From contig CAVSET010000006.1 of assembly GCA_963727075.1 (NCBI GenBank), forward strand, positions 1,426,001 to 1,490,000: a stretch of 64,000 bases of DNA, given 5' to 3'. A program made the translations under genes and the position numbers. This DNA is from Bog-756 sp963727075. GTDB taxonomy: Bacteria; Actinomycetota; Acidimicrobiia; Acidimicrobiales; RAAP-2. This document shows, one piece after another, positions 59,354-64,000 of this stretch. Below the pieces are notes generated by a model, which saw only the letters and a program-made list of their open reading frames with translations, searched no databases and had not been told where the DNA came from. Numbering within the stretch: position 1 is the stretch's first letter; each line of letters starts with the position of its first letter.

Positions 59354-61021
59354 TTAGGCCCGAGTCTGCGTCGCCGGTCCCGACGAGGCGCCGACCCCGG
59401 CGCCGATGGCGGCGAGACCCTCCTCGTCGCCATCGACCTCCTCCGTGGCGGCCGACGGACGGGCCAGCGCGGCGGGACGGATGTCGGAGCGGTCGAGGCG
59501 TACGCCGGTGAGCACAACGCCCAACACCGGCGCTCCCATCCGGCGCAGCAGATCGCCGGCCCGTCGGGCGTGGTCGAAGGTGGTGTACCGGCATTCGGCC
59601 ACCACCAGGACCGCGTCCGCCACGCGGACCAGCGCCTCGGCGTGGTGCACGGCCAGCAGCGGAGGGACTTCGACGATGATCACGTCGGAGACGTTCCGCG
59701 CCGCTTCGAGAATGGCCGGGACCCGGGTCACCAGCTGACCGCTGCGGGAGATGAACGGTCTCAGCGGAAGACGTGACACGTTCTCGAGCCTCGACGGCTC
59801 CAGATGGGTCTCGATGTCCTCCGTCCTGATCTCCCCGTTCACGCTGGCGGTGTGGGTAGATATGGACCCAGCCTCGATCTCCCCCGTGCTGATGACGACC
59901 ACCCGATCTCCCGCCTCGGCATAGATGGCGGCGAGGTTGGCGGCGACGTATGGGCGGCTCGGCTCGGTTCCGGCGGATACGACGAGGACCACATGACGGT
60001 CACCGACTTCTCGCAGTGGGCTCGCATCCGTCCGCTGGTCCGCCTGCGCCAGGCCGCCATTGCTGGAGTCAAAACCCAGCGCATACGGGTCGGTGGGACC
60101 CGACAACGAGGCCAGGCCTTCGAACATCACCGACATACGGAGCATCCGGTAGGCCTCCGCCCCAGGCGAATCGGGTTCCCGGATCACATCGACCATCGGA
60201 GCCAGGCCCGGGAGGTTCGATCCAGGACCAAGCACGGCCGATGGGATCTCCACCACGACCGGAAAGCCGAAATTGGCCTCCGCCCTCGCCGCATTGCGAA
60301 GGCGCTTGTCGAGCAGTTCCCGCAACAGCACGATGGAGGCGCCGACAACGGCGCCGATGATCAGGCCGGCGACCAGGCGAACCTTGCGACTCGCCCCTAG
60401 GCTGGCCTTGGACTTGCCGGTATGGCCGGCACTTTGAGCGCTGCGCACGATGGTGTACCCGGTGTACGCGGTGGCGCCTGCTGCGACCTCCGCCGGGTTC
60501 GACAGGCCCGACTTCGGGTTCTGGGACTGTTTCGCCGTAGCCGCGTCGGCGATGACGGTCTGCAGTGTGTTGGCATACTGGTTCGCCAGTGAGACGGCCG
60601 CGGCCGCGGTGGCCGCATGCGCCGTGAGCTGGACCACGGTGGGCGTGTTCCGCTTGATTGCGCCACCCTGCGCAGGCGCCCCGGTGCCGGCGGCGCCAGC
60701 GGCAACCGTGGAGGCCGACAGGTACTCGGACAGCGCGTAGTCGGGGATGTCGAGGCCTGCCGCTTCGACGACGGCTCGCTGGTTGTCCGTGGTGCTGGCC
60801 AGGAACTGGATCTGGTTGCTGGTGACCGCACCGTTCAGGGGGCTGATCGGGCCGTTGGGCGCCGTACCGACCAGGGCGGTGGCCGTGTAGGGCAAGCCGG
60901 ACTTGACCTTCTTGGCGTGGCCCACCGGGACGACAACGGCGATGATGGCGCCCACGATCGCCAGCGCAACCAGCAGCCGCCAACTGCGCCGGAGCGCACC
61001 TCCGTAGTCAATTGGCTCCAT
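59354..61021 (-). CDS. Wzz/BY-kinase-like polysaccharide co-polymerase with degenerate ATP site
   Basis: This is an intact 555-residue protein. An N-terminal Wzz segment (DYGGALRRSWRLLVALAIV) gives helix 1 (about 15-33). A periplasmic-type coiled region follows (SNQIQFLASTTDNQRAVVEA; VSLANQYANTLQTVIADA), then helix 2 near residues 215-233 (VRLVAGLIIGAVVGASIVL). The C-terminal region follows the BY-kinase plan (EAYRMLRMSVMFEGL; YVAANLAAIYAEAGDRVVVI), but where Walker A should be it reads SAGTEPSRPYVAANLA, without GK[ST]. Walker A' is ISTGEIEAG and Walker B is IIVEVPP, without the aspartates. It should control chain length without kinase activity. The start is ATG 61021. Confidence 0.82.
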   Translation of the reverse strand: MEPIDYGGALRRSWRLLVALAIVGAIIAVVVPVGHAKKVKSGLPYTATALVGTAPNGPISPLNGAVTSNQIQFLASTTDNQRAVVEAAGLDIPDYALSEYLSASTVAAGAAGTGAPAQGGAIKRNTPTVVQLTAHAATAAAAVSLANQYANTLQTVIADAATAKQSQNPKSGLSNPAEVAAGATAYTGYTIVRSAQSAGHTGKSKASLGASRKVRLVAGLIIGAVVGASIVLLRELLDKRLRNAARAEANFGFPVVVEIPSAVLGPGSNLPGLAPMVDVIREPDSPGAEAYRMLRMSVMFEGLASLSGPTDPYALGFDSSNGGLAQADQRTDASPLREVGDRHVVLVVSAGTEPSRPYVAANLAAIYAEAGDRVVVISTGEIEAGSISTHTASVNGEIRTEDIETHLEPSRLENVSRLPLRPFISRSGQLVTRVPAILEAARNVSDVIIVEVPPLLAVHHAEALVRVADAVLVVAECRYTTFDHARRAGDLLRRMGAPVLGVVLTGVRLDRSDIRPAALARPSAATEEVDGDEEGLAAIGAGVGASSGPATQTRA

Positions 61022-61633
61022 CGTTGCTCCCGTTTCCTGCCCGACGTAGACGTCAATCCTACACCGGGGCCTGCCCCACCGAACAGCACCACTACCCCAC
61101 GGCCAAGAGGCTAACCGCCACCGATGCGGGTGCCGTCGCGGTCGCCTCGTTCGAACCGGGGAGCGGGGGCAGCCAAGGGCACTCGAGCGCCGGCGGTACC
61201 CTTCGGCGCCACCCGTCCGGGCCAAATCAGCCCTGCCGTCCCGTGGTGCTGCAAGGTCAACCCACGGTGCTGCCGAGTCCCGTCAGAGAGATGGGCAATA
61301 CCCAATTTTGGGGATGCCCGGTTGACGACCAGGCCGTATGTAGCCTTCGATGCGAGTAGCGGGGGGAAATCGAACGAGCCTGGGATTCGGCCCCCCGAGA
61401 CTTGACGGAACACTCTCGGGGGATGAGGATTGGCGAACCGCGATTTTTGATGTCGGCGCGGAATCCGGTGGTCACTGCCGGCGTCAATGAGTGCAAATAC
61501 GGGGCGGAGGTGAGGTCAGAATCGCTGCGCTGACAGGCTGGTGTCAGTTGTGCCCGAGGTGGGCACGCAGGGAAACAAGTGCGCTTGGGCGGAGAGCGGT
61601 CGGGACTTATTGACCAATGGGGGGCCTAATTGC
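61022..61633. other. Divergent intergenic region with hairpin
   Basis: These 612 bases separate the Wzz/kinase-like gene (minus) and the dehydratase (plus) and should carry both promoters. A strong hairpin lies at 61392-61422. No ORF with credible composition and no known riboswitch consensus was found. A minus-strand leader of several hundred bases would be possible. Confidence 0.4.
61392..61422. promoter_or_regulatory. Inverted repeat with 9-bp GC-rich arms
   Basis: CCCCCGAGA (61392-61400) and TCTCGGGGG (61414-61422) pair perfectly with a 13-nt loop that contains TTGACG. It could be an operator or an RNA hairpin in the leader of either divergent transcript. No T-run follows, so a terminator is less likely. 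Confidence 0.4.
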
Positions 61634-63722
61634 ATGGGTGACACTGAGTCGGAGACAGAGCTCGATGGCCGGGTGAGGCCGAAGGTCGGCCCTTCGTCGG
61701 TCGATCCCCACAGAGCCACTGTCGCCGTCAGGGCCAGCCGGGTCCGGTCCCGTCTGGTGTTCACCCTGCTCGACGCCATCTGCGTCGTGGCCGGATACGG
61801 CGCCGCCCAAGTCATCTACTTCCGTGACAAGGCGCCAGGTCTCTACTGGCAGCACCTTGCCACCTTCCTCCTCGCCGCCCTCATCGTCACGCTCGTCGCC
61901 AACCACGTCTTCGGGCTGTACGGGCGCATGTGGCGGCATGCCGGCGTGGAGGAGGCCCGACAGCTGATCCTCTCGGCGGCGGTCACCGTGTCGGTGTTGG
62001 TGCTCCTCTACCCGCTCGGGAAACGGTGTCGGGTTCGAGCACGTCCCCCTGGCCGTGATCGTGGTCGGATGCATGTTCGCCACCATGGGCATGGGGGTGT
62101 TGCGATTCCATTCGAGGCTCTTCGCCTGGCAGCGCGGTGCGCGCCGGGTTGGACTCCGGGTCGCGGTGGTGGGCAGTCGGGATGCCGGGGCGGCCGCCAT
62201 CCGGGAGATGCTGCGCAGCCCCGGAGCAGGACTCGTGCCCGTGGCCGTCTTCGACGACGACCCACGGGCCCACGGACTGTCCATGGTCGGGGTCCCCGTG
62301 GTCGGCTCTATCGGCGACATCCCGAACGCGGCCAGCCGGTACACGCTCCAGCAGGTCCTGCTGACGATTCCCAACCCACCCCGGGAGACGGTCGAGAAGG
62401 TCCTGCTGGCCTGCGAAGAGGCCGGGCTCACCATGAAGGTTCTTCCCGGCGTCAGCCATATCGTCGAGGGCACGGTGCCGGTGACGTCGTTGCGCCAGGT
62501 GCGTGAGCCTCGGATCGAGGACCTGCTGGGCCGCGATCCGATACCGATCGACCTCGCCACCGTCAGGCGCACCCTCGAGGGGAGGCGTGTGCTCGTCACC
62601 GGAGCGGGCGGTTCCATCGGTTCGGAGATCTGCCGCCAAGTGGCCGAGTTGAACCCGTCGGTCCTCGTCCTCCTGGATCATGACGAGACCCACCTCCACG
62701 ACACAGTGGCCACCATCCCGGCTCCAGTCGAGCAGGCACTGGTCGACGTCACCAACCGCTCGGCGGTGATCGAGGTCTTCAAGCGATTCCAGCCGGAGGT
62801 CGTCTTCCACGCGGCCGGGCACAAGCACGTTCCCGTGCTCGAGGAGCATCCGGTGGAAGCCGCTGCCACCAACGTGTTCGGAACGCTCAACGTGGTATCC
62901 GCGGCCACGAGCGTCGGCACCCAGCGGTTCGTCCAGATCTCGACGGACAAGGCCGTGCGGCCCTCGAGCGTCATGGGGGCGACCAAGCGGCTGGCCGAGC
63001 AGATCGTGCTGTCACACGCACCGCTCGGTGCTTCCTACTGCACCGTTCGTTTCGGAAACGTCCTCGGCAGCCGGGGCAGCGTCATCCCGACCTTCGCCCG
63101 ACAGATCGCCAACGGCGGGCCGGTCACTGTCACCGACGCCAGGATGACCCGATTCTTCATGAGCGTCGAGGAGGCGGTCCAGCTGGTACTGGAATCGTCG
63201 GTGCTGTCAGACGGCGGTGGTGAGGTCTTCATGCTCGAAATGGGAGAGCCGGTCCGCATCCTCGACTTGGCCGAGCGGATGATCCGGCTCTCCGGCTACC
63301 AAGTCGGCGTGGACATCTCCATCGACATCGTCGGGGCCCGGCCCGGTGAGAAGTTGGATGAGGAGCTCCGTACACCCGAGGAAGAGGTCCTCACCACCTA
63401 CCATCCCTACATCAACCAGCTGATCCCGATCACCCCCTCGCCGGAGCAATTCGCCGCCGATCTCGAGCGGCTGCGCCAGGCCACTTCGCAGCGGGATGCC
63501 GGGTCGGTGAGAAGGCTGTTGTTCGCCATCGGGACATCGGGCTCCTCGGCGTTGCCCCAACACGCCAATGTGCCATCCGATGGTGAGGTGCCCCCGGTCG
63601 ATCCGGAGCATGCGCCGACGGCCGATGCCGGCTCCCATGGGAATGGCAACGGCAAGGTCGCCTTGGAGGAGCCGACGGCGAAGGATTCTCCCGCAGCCAG
63701 CTCCGAGCAAGTCCTGGCGTGA
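61634..63722 (+). CDS. Membrane UDP-sugar 4,6-dehydratase (PglF/WbpM/CapD-type)
   Basis: This converts UDP-GlcNAc (or a similar sugar) to a UDP-4-keto-6-deoxy sugar, the first step to bacillosamine- or QuiNAc-type sugars. The N-terminal half has about four helices (RLVFTLLDAICVVAGYGAAQ; HLATFLLAALIVTLVANHVF) and, after a frame break near 62025, a Rossmann-like domain (RVAVVGSRDAGAAAIREML). The catalytic half has VLVTGAGGSIGSEICRQVAE (NAD loop), VFHAAGHKHVPVLEEHPVEA and QISTDKAVRPSSVMGATKR, the STDKAV..K signature of the PglF group. Start ATG 61634. The partner aminotransferase is at 31446. The C-terminal tail of about 100 residues is low-complexity. Confidence 0.92.
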
Positions 63723-63744
63723 GCCTGCTGCCGGCCGTCACCAC

Positions 63745-64000
63745 GTGAGCTCAAACGACGGGCCTGTCCGGCTCGTCGTCGTCGGTCAGGGCTATGTCGG
63801 CCTGCCGCTCGCTCTGCGAGGTGTGGAGGTCGGGTTCGATGTCGTGGGGTTCGATGTCGATTCCGAGCGCGTCAAGCGGTTAGCAGCCGGCGACTCCTAT
63901 GTAGGGGACGTTTCCGATGACCGCCTCCTCACCGCCCTGGGATCCGGCCGCTATCAGGCCACCGACGATCCGGACCGCATGGCGGGATTCGACGTGGCCG
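63745..64000 (+). CDS. UDP-sugar 6-dehydrogenase, N-terminal fragment (truncated by window edge)
   Basis: This is the N-terminal end of a nucleotide-sugar dehydrogenase that oxidises a UDP-sugar at C6 to a uronic acid, such as UDP-ManNAcA or UDP-GlcNAcA. GTG 63745 leads to VRLVVVGQGYVGLPLALRG, the Rossmann dinucleotide loop in its GYVGLPLA form, and VGFDVVGFDVDSERVKRLA, then GDSYVGDVSDDRLLTALG. The remaining active-site lysine and cysteine lie outside the window. It follows the dehydratase by 22 nt in the same direction. GYVGLPLA is characteristic of the WecC/TviB/WbpA type rather than of UGD proper. Confidence 0.88.
   Translation, partial: MSSNDGPVRLVVVGQGYVGLPLALRGVEVGFDVVGFDVDSERVKRLAAGDSYVGDVSDDRLLTALGSGRYQATDDPDRMAGFDVA

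Noticed and set aside
57948..59594. 548-codon minus-strand frame overlapping the 57998 membrane protein and the end of the Wzz-like gene
   Set aside because: It is out of frame with two intact membrane proteins and its Pro/Arg/Gly-rich composition is that of a shadow frame.
61330..61420. Minus-strand GCCGAATCC resembling part of a c-di-AMP (ydaO) riboswitch
   Set aside because: The other conserved blocks of that riboswitch are not present in order nearby, so a single short match is not enough.

Overview
The window is high-GC DNA with GTG/TTG starts, ATGA/GTGA stop-start overlaps, apparently leaderless starts behind TANNNT boxes, and an LPFTG-type cell-wall anchor. This points to a high-GC Gram-positive bacterium (Actinomycetota). 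An Acidimicrobiia-like lineage is my best guess from the flavour of the proteins, but nothing here proves it. I found no rRNA, tRNA, CRISPR array, insertion sequence or phage gene.

Almost every gene belongs to the making, decorating or exporting of a cell-surface glycan. Left arm (1-25 kb): mostly polytopic GT-C/YfhO-like membrane proteins with GtrA, GT2 glycosyltransferases, two acyltransferase-3 proteins, a 2OG-Fe(II) oxygenase and a glycosyltransferase/methyltransferase fusion. Several of these are paralogous pairs in mirrored orientation. Reading frames here break every 100-500 bases although the protein sequence resumes cleanly in another frame, so most breaks look like sequence errors. 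Joined gene models are given.

Middle (25-33 kb): a small membrane protein, a wall-anchored LPFTG surface protein, and cysD-cysN-cysC on the minus strand, which make the sulfate donor PAPS. Next comes a plus-strand run of GNAT acetyltransferase, WecA/MraY-type sugar-phosphate transferase, a 32-residue coupled ORF, a DegT aminotransferase and a WbsX-methyltransferase fusion.

Right arm (34-64 kb): five PAPS-sulfotransferase-like genes with intact donor loops and one degenerate paralogue, four methyltransferases, a NodB deacetylase, GT2 and GT4 glycosyltransferases, an AsnB-type amidotransferase, a Wzm/Wzt ABC exporter, a second WbsX protein, a polymerase-like membrane protein, a Wzz/BY-kinase-like protein with a lost P-loop, a PglF/WbpM-type UDP-sugar 4,6-dehydratase and the start of a UDP-sugar dehydrogenase.

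Taken together, I infer a locus for a sulfated, methylated, acylated and possibly amidated exopolysaccharide or wall glycan. UDP-sugars are remodelled (dehydratase, aminotransferase, acetyltransferase, dehydrogenase) and loaded on a lipid carrier (WecA-like). GT2/GT4/GT-C enzymes then extend the chain, the sulfotransferases modify it with PAPS supplied locally by CysDNC, and it is exported. The pairing of PAPS synthesis with six sulfotransferase-family genes is the most distinctive feature.
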